Assembly (NCBI GenBank): GCA_964058805.1
Contig: CAXKVV010000053.1
Location: 248,001-312,000, forward strand
DNA: 64,000 nt
From: Schoenoplectus triqueter
Lineage: Eukaryota; Streptophyta; Magnoliopsida; Poales; Cyperaceae
Direction: 5' to 3'
Shown: piece by piece, positions 33,927 through 46,383 of the stretch
Numbering within the stretch: position 1 is the stretch's first letter
How the letters are laid out: each line of letters starts with the position of its first letter
Program-made: the position numbers and the translations under genes
Notes under the pieces: generated by a model
Told to the model about the DNA's origin: nothing
Seen by the model: the letters and a program-made list of their open reading frames with translations, nothing else
The model's database searches: none

Positions 33927-34595
33927 CGGATCGGATTTGAACAGATAATGGTTTTATCATATCCGTATTTATTATAATTTTCAGATACAGATTCAGATTT
34001 GGATATAGATTGAATACTCAGATACGGATACGGATCGAATATTCGAATACGGATACATATCGAATATTCAGATACAGATCAAATATCAGACAGATACAAA
34101 TACGAATATGGATATATTTCTGATATTAAATAGAAATATTATATATTATTAAAAAACTATTGCATACTATTTTTAATAGAATCATTAATTATAAAAAATA
34201 AGTATTAATTATAAAAATTAAATACTAATTATTATTTTAATAGTTCAAATATACCAATAAATTATAAAAATATTATACATTAACACAAATTGAATATAAA
34301 ATAAATTAGATTTATAATGTACACTAAAAATCTAATTAAAAATATATATAAAAATATTTCGGATACTTATTCGGATAAAATCGATTAATATCGGATCAGA
34401 TACCTTCAGATAGTGTCGGATATTGTTGAATAATAGCTCAATAATTAGATATTGATAGGTAATAGACAAATTGTATCATTATCCATAAAAAAAATTTCAA
34501 ATACGAATACAAATATGGATCAGATATTTTTCACTATTTTTCGGATCGTATCACGGATAAAATCGAATATTATCCGATCGGTTAACAGCCGTGGT
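33927..34595. repeat. Degenerate GGATACGGAT-type repeat region (hAT-like)
   Basis: The left 180 bp consist of many variants of GATACGGATACGGATCGAATATTCG, and the right 200 bp of the complementary kind (ATATCGGATCAGATA, TATCCGATCGGTTAACAGCC). This arrangement is typical of old non-autonomous hAT elements. No target duplication found. Confidence 0.5.
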
Positions 34596-35831
34596 ACCAC
34601 CAAACTCGGATGACGGGTACTCAATTTGAACTAGTTGAGCCTTTTGGACCCGCAAACTTTAGTTTTGACATGTACATCCTTTCCCTTAGAGGTATTATAT
34701 ATTTCTCATCTATTTTTTTTTAAGAATATTTTTTGTCACACTTAAAGGAAAAGACTATTTTTTTGCAATGACTATTTATGCATTTTGGAGTGATCATATA
34801 ATTAGAGATGATAACATCCCATATTGCGTGGGTGTGAATATTATATCGGACTAGTATAGAACCCGCTCATTATACAGGATCTTTTGTATAAAAAAATGAT
34901 TATACCCAATACTGATTTTATATTTAAACAGTGAGAGGAGCAAATGACACACTTTATTTGGATATAATTAAAATAATTACAAGAAAACAACATAATCGGG
35001 AGCAATTAAAAATATTTGGAGGATCGTTTTGTTAAATATTTTCATCAAAATTTTGCATCAAAATGAATTTTCTTTTATTTATTATGCATTTTTGGATTAG
35101 ATAATTTACTGATCTGGTTCTTTTACAGTGTTGGTTCGGTGATATAATAATTCCAAAAAATCTTAGATCATATTTAAAAAAAAACCCGATATAGTGCAGT
35201 ATCCAATATAATAATTATTAATGTCATATTTTTAAATAAATATAAATTATATTTATATGATTAAAAAAACTGAAGTAATCTAATTGTTATGCATTTATAT
35301 ATGAGCATATAATTCTACAGTTTGACAATGTAAGAAATTGAGCCAAGGTTTAGTATATAAAAACAATAACTTAAGCCATTATCAAATGTGATTATATATT
35401 CATAACTAGAGTTAAATTAAATAAGAATCAACACATTACACATACTAAATATATGAATGAATGGTTTAGTAACTTGAGTTACAACTTCATATTTATTCTG
35501 ATAACATGAGATTTTGTTCGTTGTTAACATGAATTTTTATTCGTTGAATTTATGTGCACGAAAATGAAATAAAAACAACAGCAGGATCAAATAATATATA
35601 ACCACCAACGGGTCGGATTTTCTAGTGCAACAACAACTGAACAACCTATCTCCCTTAACCCGGGTGGCATTGTGGCGGGTCCCATTGTTTTGTATTTTTC
35701 TTGCAATTCAAAACTAGAATATCGTGGGGAATTCCTGTGAAGATATGGAGAAAATCTGGTCAGATCTTGCTTTCTAAGAAAGAGGATTTGGTCGCCTTTT
35801 TAATACCTCTCTCATATCCAAACGAATCCCC
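34596..35831. other. Intergenic stretch upstream of the response regulator
   Basis: AT-rich, no gene recognised. The last part is the probable promoter of the response regulator gene. Confidence 0.45.
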
Positions 35832-35838
35832 TATAAAG
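35832..35838 (+). promoter_or_regulatory. Probable TATA box of the response regulator gene
   Basis: TATAAAG in the context CCCCTATAAAGTG, 154 bp before the start codon. It would give a 5' leader of about 120 bases that is pyrimidine-rich, as expected for a plant leader. Confidence 0.55.
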
Positions 35839-35985
35839 TGTTTAAAAACTACCCAATATTATTATTCGGCCACATTCATTCCACAACTCTCTTTGCCTTT
35901 TCATATCTTCACCATCTCCTTTCAGAGTTCTTTCATTCTTTCTTCAATTGTTGCTTGTTTTCTGTGAGTGGTACAATCAGAAGCA

Positions 35986-37299
35986 ATGGCAGTTGAAACT
36001 CAAACCCAGTTTCATGTGTTGGCGGTTGATGATAGTGTTCTTGACAGGAAATTGATTGAGAGGCTATTGAAAACATCTTCTTACCATGGTATTTTAGTTT
36101 CCTTCTTGAACTGGTTGTCAAGTTTGTTCTTTAATTAATTTGTTAACAATTGGTGTGAAGAAACCAAGTTTTGAGTCTAAAGTTCTCTTTTATTTTGTCA
36201 ATTATTTAGTTACAACTGTGGATTCTGGAAGCAAAGCTCTGGAATTCCTGGGTTTACAAGATGAGAACAGTGAAGATGCTGCTTCTGTTTCATCTCACAA
36301 TCAGGTATACTTTTATTCATGAACTAGATCCAATTAATTTTTGTTTAACAATATTGGTCTGATATTAATTGGTTTTGCAATTTTGTTCTAATTTCAGGAT
36401 GTAGAGGTTAATTTGATCATAACGGACTACTGTATGCCCGGCATGACTGGCTATGACCTCTTAAAGAAAATTAAGGTATCCATCAATTTATCTCCTCCCG
36501 CTTTGAATGAAAATTGATCCAGAGATGGTCCCCTTAATTTAATTATCGAAAGACACCTAATTGTTGTCAATTGTTGTGTAATCAGGAATCATCTTCTCTG
36601 AGGGATATACCTGTGGTAATCATGTCATCCGAGAACATCCCTTCTAGAATCAACAGGTAAGCATACATATGACATCTCTCTCTATCTCTCTCTCTCTCTC
36701 TCTCTGTAATCTGTATGATACCCATATAAGTGAAAGGTCGCATTAAGCCTGGATAAATATATTTTGTTCAGGATGTTGGGTTTTGGTTGCTTCGTTGAAT
36801 TCTTAGGGAGGGATGAGCCCTGCAATTTCTTGTTTGAAATCCAACTCAATATGTTTTTGTACGAGCTTAGGCACTTAACTGTATTCTAGTTTCAAGCAAT
36901 AAATTTTCCCCAAATACTTGCCTGAAATTAGGTTAGACAATTCAATAGATTATTCCCAAATCCTCAAAATCAAGTTATGTGCCTGACAGACAGCTTAATC
37001 TTAAAAATACTTGATTTTGTGCTGGCAACTCACTTGGAACTATGCTATACAGATGCATGGAAGAAGGTGCTGATGAGTTCTTCCTTAAGCCAGTTCAGCT
37101 CTCTGATGTGAGCCGATTGAAACCGCATATATTGAAAAAATCAACCAAATGCCAGGAACAAGATCAGAACAAATCTTGCACCACTATTAGCAGTTCAACA
37201 AGCAATGTCAGTGGCAACAAAAGGAAGGCCACTGATGATGGAATCTGTTCGGAGATAATTAGACCGAGATATAGTGGTGGGCCCGTAACTATAGTCTGA
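35986..37299 (+). CDS. Type-A cytokinin response regulator (ARR8/ARR9-like), 5 exons
   Basis: Negative-feedback component of the cytokinin His-Asp phosphorelay: its receiver domain takes phosphate from histidine phosphotransfer proteins. Exons 35986-36088, 36210-36304, 36398-36475, 36586-36656 and 37053-37299 join in frame with GT-AG borders to 197 residues. The receiver domain fills about residues 9-140: acidic pair D15-D16 ([19 protein letters not shown]), phospho-acceptor D76 ([20 protein letters not shown]), Ser106 (VVIMSS) and K128 ([16 protein letters not shown]). No GARP/Myb DNA-binding domain follows, which makes it type A. The short C-terminus is Ser/Thr-rich with [10 protein letters not shown] and RPRYSGG, as in the ARR8/ARR9 group, though shorter than Arabidopsis ARR9. 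Intron 4 contains a (TC)n tract. Confidence 0.95.
36678..36704. repeat. (TC)n microsatellite in intron 4
   Basis: TCTC-rich tract 22 bp after the intron 4 donor of the response regulator gene. Confidence 0.85.
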
Positions 37300-37814
37300 G
37301 ATTTTGATTTCTGATTTCCTTTTTTATTCTGATAGTTTATTTGTACTTTTGAAAGGTATATTTGATGTCGAGAATATATAGGAAGTTGAAAGATGGATGC
37401 AGTAAAGCAATTTTGTTCTGCTGATAAATATAACATGAAAAGATTTGAGATGTAGATGCATATAGGAACTTGTTCTGTGATCTTAACAAGCACTTATTTT
37501 CAATACTTTGTACCTTCATTGCACCACTGGCTTTGTTTCTAGCATGTGATTAATTTTCATTATGGGAAGTCATAACTCATAACCACTGAAAGTTGAGGAA
37601 TGAAAATCTGTAATAAGTACTCATCAAAATTGATTTTTACAAGGAGTGATTAATTCAGATTATGAACATTCTTTTGGAAAGATTATGCACTTCGACTCGT
37701 CTAATTGATTATATCAGCTTGAAATGCAACTTTTTAAGCATATGAATTATTTATGAGATTGAATATAATTGTTGCTTCACTTTAGTCAGTTCAAATTACA
37801 AAAGCAATACAAAG
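37300..37814. other. 3' region of the response regulator gene
   Basis: Probable 3' untranslated region followed by AT-rich intergenic DNA. I see no canonical AATAAA close to the stop; plant polyadenylation signals are often degenerate. Confidence 0.4.
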
Positions 37815-37942
37815 TGTGGATTAATCAAGTGGTTACGCGTTTTGATTGTCTATTAAAAATTAGGGGGTTCAAGTCTCTTCAGAAAATTTCCTCTCTTTAA
37901 AAATAATTGAAATGTAAAAACATCTATTTGTCCGAAAAAAAT
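37815..37942 (+). mobile_element. tRNA-derived SINE (second copy, older)
   Basis: A-box-like TCAAGTGGTTACGCG (about 37,825) and B-box-like GGGTTCAAGTCT (about 37,865), then ATCTATTTGTCCG and an A tract. The flanks ATTACAAAAGCAATAC (about 37,795-37,810) and TTTACAAAGCAATGCC (about 37,942-37,957) look like a diverged target duplication with one indel. Confidence 0.65.
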
Positions 37943-38221
37943 TTACAAAGCAATGCCAACTGAAAATGCAAATAAAAAAGAGAATCTATCATTTCTTATC
38001 AAACTTAATGATATTTTATATTATTATTGATGGAATAGTTCCATTCTATAGGCCTGGATGGATGAGAAGTTTAATGTCAGATGTAGATATGTGACAATGC
38101 CCACTTTATCTCAACTGTTGAGATGTTTTAAAGTGGTATTTCCATATTCATTATCCTTGCTTGTTAGAACAAATATACCAAAATAATACACAAAAAAGTA
38201 ATATTTTAAAATATATAAATG

Positions 38222-38437
38222 CTATTTGCATAAAATATTCGTAATTGTTGAAGCAGTGGATGATATGTAATACATAAAAAATAAACTAATATCTGCTCCT
38301 TGGCTTCTCGGATCAGAACCGCAGTCCCCCCATAGCAGCACAAATTCGTTTCTTATGACACCCGTGTTTGCATATATCTTGTAGGCCGATTGGGCTGAGA
38401 ATAAACGATGAGGAGTCCATTTTCGTAAGCCATCCAT
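38222..38437 (-). other. Unassigned 71-codon open frame
   Basis: Starting at the ATG at 38435-38437, the frame encodes MDGLRKWTPHRLFSAQSAYK and continues to a stop at 38222-38224. The DNA (38,290-38,560) is less AT-rich than its surroundings. I do not recognise the protein and cannot tell whether it is translated. A TATA-like box on the same strand lies 1.4 kb upstream (39,871). Confidence 0.2.
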
Positions 38438-41400
38438 TACAGCTGAGGTTGGGAAGAGGGAAGGAGGCTGGTAAGATCTCTGATGAAGTGTGAGAGGTTG
38501 GAAGTACAATTTATAGGTTCTGTCATTGTTATCGTGTTGCTCGCGAGGAAGAGCAGAGAGGCTCGCAAGTGAGGAGAACTCATTTGTTTTGTTATAATTT
38601 TGTATTTTACACATCGAAAAACAAAATGATAAATGTAGAAAATTTCAGTGAAGTCAATCATGCAGAAGGAACGAGCAGGACAAAATGCATTTCCTATTTA
38701 TTGACACCTCGATGATATGACCAACAACGTTTTTATATGCACAAGGTCCTTGAATTTTTTTTTTCCGTGTACATTATCTGAAAATAAGTTCCTTTTAGGT
38801 TTGTACTTTGTAGTTCACTTAGTAGAGATAACTAGCAAAATTAAAAAGTTAGATGGAATAATTATCTATATAAACCCACTCCTTCTTTGTAATCAAGACG
38901 ATGAAATAAATGAAATAAATATTTATTAGTTGCTAACTTCCTGGTTATACCAGTGCCTCACCATTTCTTATATCTCAATTATCCAAAATACCCCAAAATT
39001 ATCCTAAAATCCCCAAAATCTCATTCCCATATAATAAATTTCATTCAATTTCTCTAAATCACACTCTCAATTACAATTGGGAGCGTGACAAGTGCCATGA
39101 GAAAGTTCAGTACCAGTATTCCATTGCATTTATATTCATGAAAAGTTGGAGCCTAGAGAGGTTATGAGTGCTTTCTAAGAAATGTACGAATATTTCAATA
39201 ACGACAATCAAACATGTGCCCCAAGTTTCAGTTACGCATATGCTTTTGTGCAACATATATACATTCAGTGTTTGTGTGTTGCTCAGTTGCTCCATTCGTT
39301 TTTGCCATTATTTTATCGTTTGCTTGATTAAGGCTTTTAAATGCCCTGGTCTTACTGAAATTTTAAGACTCTTAAACCATGATGGTTGCTTCAAAATCCC
39401 AGTGCCAGGTTTCTGCTTGCTACATTTTCTAAGCCGGAATTGCCTACCCGTAACCATCTCATAAAAAGTAAGCTGCCTTAATCTTACAGTTAATCAGTTT
39501 CATCATTATCTGTGATATAATTTCTGAAACATGAGAACTGAATCAATAAGATAAAGAATAATAGCATCAGTTTACCATCAGACACTACGAGGTCACTGAT
39601 ATAAGGGCTACAGCCAAAAATACCAGCAACCAGGAGCTATGAAAGGCCGCATCAGTGCAGCTCTGGAAATTTCGTTCAAAGAGGAAGAACAAAGAATTTT
39701 GTGTCGAACCTCAGTTGACGAGGTTTGAAGTAGCAATATTTGCCTGGTACCATATCTCTGACGAGCTTACTAAAATTTTGAAGAGTTTGAAGTTAAGCTG
39801 GAGGAATTATGAAGAATTAACCAGATGAGAGCAAGAAGAGAAGAAAAGAGTTCATCTGCTGCATCTCCCTTTATTTATAAACCTCACAACTAAACCAAAT
39901 TAATCTTTTCCACAAAACTTGAATCCAGTCCCTTCATCTTTTCCAGTTCAGGCTGCAGTGCTGTCTGTGTTTCTGACCAGCTGAGAGAATTGCAGACCTA
40001 CACTTCTTTGGAATTCGATCATTTTTAGATTTCCATGATTTAATTTATAGGCAAAACTTTAAATGTCGAGCAAATATGTTGTAATGGAATTAGATTAGAA
40101 CAAAAAGTATGCCCTGATCAAGAGTAATTTGTATGTTTTCAGAAGGCTTTTCATAAATCCTTGTTCTTTAGAAACAAAACTAATTTCGCTAAAAAATTTC
40201 TGGTATTCGACGATGTAAGATGAATATATTCAAACTGGGTATCTGATAAACTAGTGTCAGTGAGAAACTTTGCCAGTTCATCAGCCTGTACTGGGGACTT
40301 GATAACCGCCGTGTGACCGTAAGCTTAGTATTTAAGCGCTCGATCGGGGAGATACTATCTCTATATAGCATTTAAGTTATATGAAACTCGAAACACAATC
40401 AATCTATATAAGTTTAAGAAACTATCACTATTTTTCTTTTTTTGCAATTTCAAGAGACATTATTAAGATTATCAAGTTAAGCATTATCAATGGATTCCAA
40501 TCTCAAGCATTATATGCAATTACAAAAGAGTACTGGGATGATCAGAACATTGATGATCACAGACAGCTATTTCACATGCGTTTGCATGATTTTTCTTGCT
40601 GGCGCTAACTCCTTTCATTGATTTTGTTTTTTATTTATTTAATTTCTTGGTGCATTAAAAATTCTTAAATTGATAAAACATATGAATAACATATTAACAT
40701 ATTATCAAAATGAGAACGTCAACAAGTCTAGAAAGAATTTATTTTTTCTGCAGTATCACGCGGGTATTTTACTGGTAGTATACTATTGGAAAAATATATA
40801 TCAAATTTTGATTATCTAAATATTTCACATCCAACTATTATAGTAACGGTGCATTTTGTAAATGTTTCTTGAAAATAAGTGCTGATAATGACAATAAAAC
40901 AATACAAATAAGTATCACATATTTCAAAACAAAATATTACGGACAAAATTTAATTAAAAAATAAATAACAACAATATAATGCATTATCCTTTGATAAATT
41001 TCTTGTGCAGTTATGTATTAACATATTCTTTATAAAAAGAATAATACACACCGGTCTGGTTAATCAAGTTAAATGTACTCAATAAACCAAAATTTAGTTT
41101 TTTTTTTATCAGATTGGTTGAATTAGTCGTGCAAATTATATTAAAAAAAATGTACCCTAATTAATTACATGAAAGCTATTAAGTTATCTTTTGCTTGTCA
41201 CTTTTCTCAACTATTTTACATGAATAGGAAGGAGACAACGCTGTTACATGTGAAAAAAAAATTAAATCACAGTTCGACAATCAGCTAACTGTTCCTTTTG
41301 GAAAGAGATTTTGTATCACTTAGTTGATGCAATTTTTATTTTATTTTATTTTACTACGCAATAATGCTAACTTTAAATTCTTTTTGTTATTCATTTATTG

Positions 41401-41500
41401 TTCAATTTCATTTTTAGTTATTTATAAGTGTATATTATTACTCATATTGTACGGCACAACTGTATCATGGATGATGGTTTCTTATAGTTTCTTCATACAG
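38438..41500. other. Intergenic stretch, possible non-coding transcription unit
   Basis: No protein-coding gene recognised. The minus strand from about 39,840 downwards has a leader-like CT-rich sequence behind a TATA motif (39,871), but I see no long open frame or known domain. Everything else is AT-rich. Confidence 0.3.
39871..39878 (-). promoter_or_regulatory. TATA-like box, minus strand
   Basis: TTTATAAATAAAGGGAG on the minus strand, followed about 30 bp later by a CT-rich stretch (CTTTTCTTCTCTTCTTGCTC). Suggestive of a promoter, but no downstream gene could be identified. Confidence 0.25.
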
Positions 41501-41578
41501 TCACACTGTAACAATTTGCTATAGTTATTTTGACAATCAATCACACTGTAACAATTTGCTATAGTTATTTTGACAATC
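41501..41578. repeat. 40-bp tandem duplication
   Basis: TCACACTGTAACAATTTGCT and the 18 bases that follow are repeated exactly 40 bp later. The two units are identical over 38 bases, so this is a recent event. Confidence 0.95.
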
Positions 41579-43713
41579 CGACAATTGAGTTCAGATATTT
41601 TTTTTTGTCAAAATTGTCAATTATAAGTTTATAACCAGTGCCAAGTGAGCTTTTTCCAATTAATACAATGAAGTTTATAGCAAAGTCAAAACACAGTATA
41701 TCTCACAGTAGCCTCGGCAAGCAATTAGCCCTAATTTCTGAATTAAAACTCAGTTCTCTGAAAGGGAAATAAATCAAAATTATTGCAAAAAGAAAATAAG
41801 CAATACTGAGGTTATTCGGCCAAAATGTGGAGTCGTCTTAAATTTCTCTGTGTATTTTTGTGCGATCAGGAAAGCAAATGCACTTGTAACTTCACTAGCC
41901 TTGCTAATTGCCATAGGCAGTTGCAGTATACACATGACCCATAAAACGGGGAACTTCTCAATTGAAAATTTTACACAGGAACTTTTTTACATTCTGAACT
42001 CTCAAGATTTTTGCTACAGCTTTGTGTATCCAGCTATTCTAGTGATTATTCAAACTACACAATTACTACACCACAAGAATTACCATGCAATTTAGTTTTT
42101 TTTTTATTACAGCCCAGTCTCAGAACGTGAAACTTTAGTTAAGGGAAATAAAATTCAAATTGGTTGTCATATCATTGGTATTTAACACTACAAGAGTGGT
42201 GTGGTATTAAGCCCAAAATCATTGATTCACTTTTGTCAGGAAAAAAACCACCATGAACTTTAGACAACTGAAATAGGAACAAAATTGAAATTGGAAGTTC
42301 AATATTGAGGCCTTCAGTAAACTTGTTTGGTATATCAACAAGCAATGCTCTCTGGAGCCCAGAAACAAGAAAAAAAAAACATTATTAATTGTGATTAGGG
42401 TTTAGAGTAAGGATTTAGGAAGCAATCCATTTAGAATAACAACTGATACGGAATCAATCCTCTTTCTCTCTCTCTCTCTCTCTCTATACAAAGCAATTTT
42501 CTTATTCAGGCTTCAACAAAGAACAAGGATTTCAGATTTCCGTTCTTATACCATTTATACATCATTAGGCCATGAAATTTGCAAAATTTAATGAAGTTAC
42601 GGATGCTCTCCTTGAAAAGGAAAACTAGGTAGCAACTAGCAAGAACTTAGTTTTCAGAAAATCAAAAAACAAAAATTCAAAGAGTGGACTTGAGAGAAAA
42701 AAGAAAAAAAGAAAAAAGAAGCATCAGAGAGATTCCCATTTAGACCAGATCATCATCCCCCCTTTTGGAAAAAATAAAATAAAAAAGGGAGTACTGAGTC
42801 CCTGTCTACTTTTCTCATCACCTGCCTTTGTATTATTCTTCTATCGAGGCGTACTAGCTAGAAATAAGAACAAATCGGTTTATGGTATAGATCCATGCTA
42901 ATATTTGCTACAAAACTGAAGTTTAAACCGGTCTCTAATTCGAAGAAAACAAATAACAGTAGCACGAGATGGGAAAAAAACAAAGTGCCAAATCCTCCCA
43001 AATAAATATAAATTTGGGGATTTTCCATTATTCACGGAGAAAACCAGAACAGCATGGGCAGAGAATTTTGAGAAAAAATAAAAACGAGATGTCGGATATA
43101 AGAGATTAAGCAGAGAGGAAAATGGATGGGGGAGATGATCTACTTATGGATTTATATTGGGCTTTTGAGCCTATCCAGCCCAAAATATGGAGCGAGATTG
43201 AAGTTTCATAAATTATAAAATATAAGAAAAACCAGCGAGGGATTTCCTAAACACCAAATGAAGGCCCATAAAAAGTTTTCTACCACGACCTGAGATTTCA
43301 CCCATTTTGGAAGAGGGTTGCAAAGCATATTAGGCATGGTCATTGGGAGCAAAAAAAAAAAGAAGTTCATACTCGTATTTACTCGTATTTACTGATTATG
43401 AAGGTCCTCTGAGAGAAATTCAACCTAGTATTTGTTACATGATACTGGTACAATTTGGGTTGCCGGGTTAACCCACCACGTAGATTCTATTATGAGACAA
43501 AAAGTCGAAAGTCAAGTAGATTCAATTTGAGAAGAGGGTTACACGTACTTCTGTAATTAAAACCAATTTAAATTATGAGAAGTAGATAAAGGTTCTTACT
43601 TATTAGTGCTAATTTCGAAATTATATTGACCATATATGGAGCATGATCATAAATTCTAATTTTGATAAAAGAGAAGGGATTTATTAGGTGTGGTATGATT
43701 AGAGGTTTTATAG
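41579..43713. other. Intergenic stretch, no gene seen
   Basis: AT-rich DNA with a (TC)n microsatellite at 42,464-42,486. No gene recognised. Confidence 0.45.
42464..42486. repeat. (TC)n microsatellite
   Basis: About eleven TC dinucleotides. Confidence 0.9.
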
Positions 43714-43724
43714 AAACATAGTGC

Positions 43725-44133
43725 CTATTTTTTAATCTAATAATGTAATAAATTCTATTATTATTAATAATAATAATGTAAAAAAATTAAATTTTAATGT
43801 TAAAAATTGCAATACGTCATTGCGAGTGATGTCAAAAATGTTCACTATCAATGACGTCTTTTTTTTTTTATTTTTTGAAAAAAAACATGTGTGCCAGTAG
43901 AAATGGTGCACTCCCACTAATTGCTACAGTGTCCACAAATTTATTTGTTTTTTTATTCCTTCTTATCAAAGCCATAAAAAAGAAGACGTCACTTTTAGTG
44001 ATGTCTTCCCTAAATGCGTCAGTGGGAGTGACGTATTTCTTTATGCGCCACTACGAATGGCACGTTACAATTTTTAGTATTAAAATTTAATTTTTTTACG
44101 TTATTATTACTAATAATAGAATAAAAAATCGGT
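43725..44133. mobile_element. Foldback MITE with long target duplications
   Basis: A 409-bp element whose arms of about 110 bp are mutual reverse complements (ATTTTTTAATCTAATAATG / TTATTAGTAATAATAACG side, then GTAAAAAAATTAAATTTTAA on both arms). It is flanked by AAACATAGTGC on each side (43714-43724 and 44134-44144); the true duplication may be 9-11 bp, which suits Mutator-type insertion. The centre has repeated GACGTCACT / AGTGATGTC motifs. Confidence 0.85.
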
Positions 44134-44362
44134 AAACATAGTGCATTGTATGAAAAGTAATATGGTGATTCTACAAAATGGTGCAAGTTGAAGTTCTAAA
44201 AAGACATTTAAAAAATAATATATGTAAGGATTATGATAAGCTCTATTATTTTTTTTTTGAAAATAATAATCAGTTACAAAGCAGTTAAAAATTGTGACGC
44301 TCTATGCAAAAGTTTAGCCAATCCTTTCAGCTAGTGACTTCTACAAGTGCTATTAGAAAGAA

Positions 44363-45446
44363 CTAGCTATATATCCGCGCGTTGTAACAGATTTTTTTAT
44401 TTAAACATAAAAATATTATAAGATAAAAAAAAATTCACATTGATCTAATATTAAATTATAAATTCACCAAATTATAGAGAAAACCAATAATAAAAATTAG
44501 ATTTAATTTTGGATGGGATTTTCTACACAATATGAGTTAATGATTCATGGTGTTTATGGTTAGGACTGTAAATGAGCCGAGCCGAGCCAATTTGGGTCAA
44601 TCTCATGCTCGGCTCATTAGCTTAATGAGCCGAGCTGAGCTGACTCGTTAATTACTTCTGAACCAAAAGCTTTGACATGAGATCGCCTCATTAAGTTAAC
44701 GAGCTAACCGAGCTAGCTCGTTAAGTCTCATTAAGGCTAATTTAATAGTTAATAATATTTTTTATAATATTTTATATTAAAATTTATATAAAAATTATTA
44801 AAATAACTAATGATAAAATATTTCACATAATTTAATATAATAATTTAAGTACATATCATATTATAAACTATTTATCATACTAAAAGTCCATAATAAAAAT
44901 ATATAAATAATAAATATTAAACGAGCCTAACGAGCCGAGCCGGCCTAAACTCAAGTTCGGCTCATTAACTTAACGAGGTTAACGAGCCAGCTTGTTAACG
45001 GCTCGGTTCATTAATGAGCGAGCCGATCCCGAGCGAGCCACGAGCCCTGAGTTTTTTTGTCAGCCCTATTTATGGTAAGAAAAGTGAATTAATCTAGCAT
45101 ATATTATCACCATTAATTTCTTACGAAACATGTACAATTTTGCTAATCAGCGCATATCTTAAGCCTTAAGTTAAATTTTTATATCATAACATAAATAGAA
45201 AAATATTGAGTATTCTAATTTATAAATCATATGTATAAATAATAAAAAATATATTATGGAAATAATAGTGTAGATGTGAAAGAAACAGAGAGAAAGAGAG
45301 GATCAATGGACACAATTACATACGTTTGATCAATCAAAAATAGATATTATCTAACTAATTGAGTGATAAAATGGGTATAATAAAAAATATCATGATAAAA
45401 AATGGTCCCACAAATTCTTACCTACTTTATATAATAATAGTATAGA
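44363..45446 (-). mobile_element. Non-autonomous Helitron-like element (copy B), split by a hAT insertion
   Basis: On the minus strand it starts TCTATACTATTATTATATAAAG (45446) and ends with CTAG at 44366-44363 followed by T, with a GC-rich, partly decayed hairpin (CTGTTACAACGCGCGG) just before. It is homologous to copy A at 1071-1542 (for example AACATAAAAATATTATAAG, CCAAATTATAGAGAAAAC, TATTATCACCATTAATTTCTTAC). The insertion at 44561-45068 separates it into two parts; without it the element is about 568 bp. Confidence 0.8.
44561..45068. mobile_element. Non-autonomous hAT element nested in the Helitron
   Basis: A 508-bp element with ends TAGGACTG...CAGCCCTA and perfect 8-bp target duplications TTTATGGT (44553-44560 and 45069-45076), the hAT hallmark. 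Subterminal regions are crowded with GAGCCGAGCC and CGGCTC motifs. The interior is AT-rich and non-coding. Confidence 0.93.
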
Positions 45447-45685
45447 AATATAAATAAGAGGACAAAGCGTTGAGCAATTTTACATCTAAATGGAAGTGTG
45501 TGAGCAGACAATGCAGACCATTCCCATTTTTCAGGTTCATTGATCTGATAGGATATTGCTCATTCATCAGTAAACTCCAATTAATAGTAAAATCTATCAA
45601 AACTTATATATCATAATTGACAATAATTTGTTGTTACAATATGTAGCAAAATTTAATTCCAGTTGAAAAAAGTGCTTCCAATCCC

Positions 45686-46242
45686 TCAGTCAACTAACGT
45701 CTCAACAGAATATATATCAATTTCTGATCCAAACCAATCATTCTCATTTGAACTGCATCTTTTCTTCCCATTTGAATATACAACTCTCGTCATTTGAATT
45801 TTCATTTCCACAAGCAAATTTGGCAACTTCAAACTATCTAATTTCCCACCTTTTTCACTAAAATTGACCCATTTTTCCAGTCCTGTCCCCTTTGAACCCA
45901 TCACTTCCTTCCATGAAATCTTACCTCTACATAATAACCTTGATCTGGTCATAATCCCTCCAAAAATTTGCCTAGTTTTCCTTGATCTCAGCTCAAATGT
46001 AATATGTCTCAATTCTAGCTGCTCAATTTGGCCTGAACTTACATAACACTCAAATGATACGCATTCCTTCTGCAAAAGATTTGCATGGGTTGGATTTCCT
46101 TTGTTGTATCAACCTGGATACCTTTATTGCCAAACGCAGGGATATGATATCTGATAAATAGCTTCTCATCTGATCCTTGGTCTATGAAGTTTTCAAACTC
46201 AATAATTTTTATATCAAGCTTGAGATGATGAGAATTTGACAT
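45686..46242 (-). pseudogene. C2-like domain gene with a frameshift
   Basis: Frame 1 starts at the ATG at 46242-46240 (MSNSHHLKLDIKIIEFENF, then GSDEKLFIRYHIPAFGNKG). It stays open to 46039 but the sense sequence appears to switch near 46,075 into another frame (QKECVSFECYVSSGQIEQLE, ITFELRSRKTR, GKISWKEVMGS, GLEKWVNFSEK, LPNLLVEMKIQM), ending at 45686. One extra T in the run TCTTTTGCAG would restore one frame. The pattern (LDIKIIE at the start, WKEV...KWV, final MKI) resembles small plant C2-domain proteins that bind membranes; this assignment is tentative. It is either a recent pseudogene, a sequencing error, or a gene with an unusually short intron. Confidence 0.5.
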
Positions 46243-46317
46243 GGTTGGTGTGTGCAAATAGCTAGAGAGAGAGGAGAAGGATATTGTTTTTTGTTTCAAC
46301 TGCTGGATATAACTGAC

Positions 46318-46321
<4 letters not shown>

Positions 46322-46383
<62 letters not shown>
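46322..46383. repeat. Compound (AC)n(AT)n microsatellite
   Basis: About 25 AC dinucleotides followed by ATATATATA. On the minus strand it lies 80 bp upstream of the C2-like start codon, so it would be part of its promoter or leader. Confidence 0.95.
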
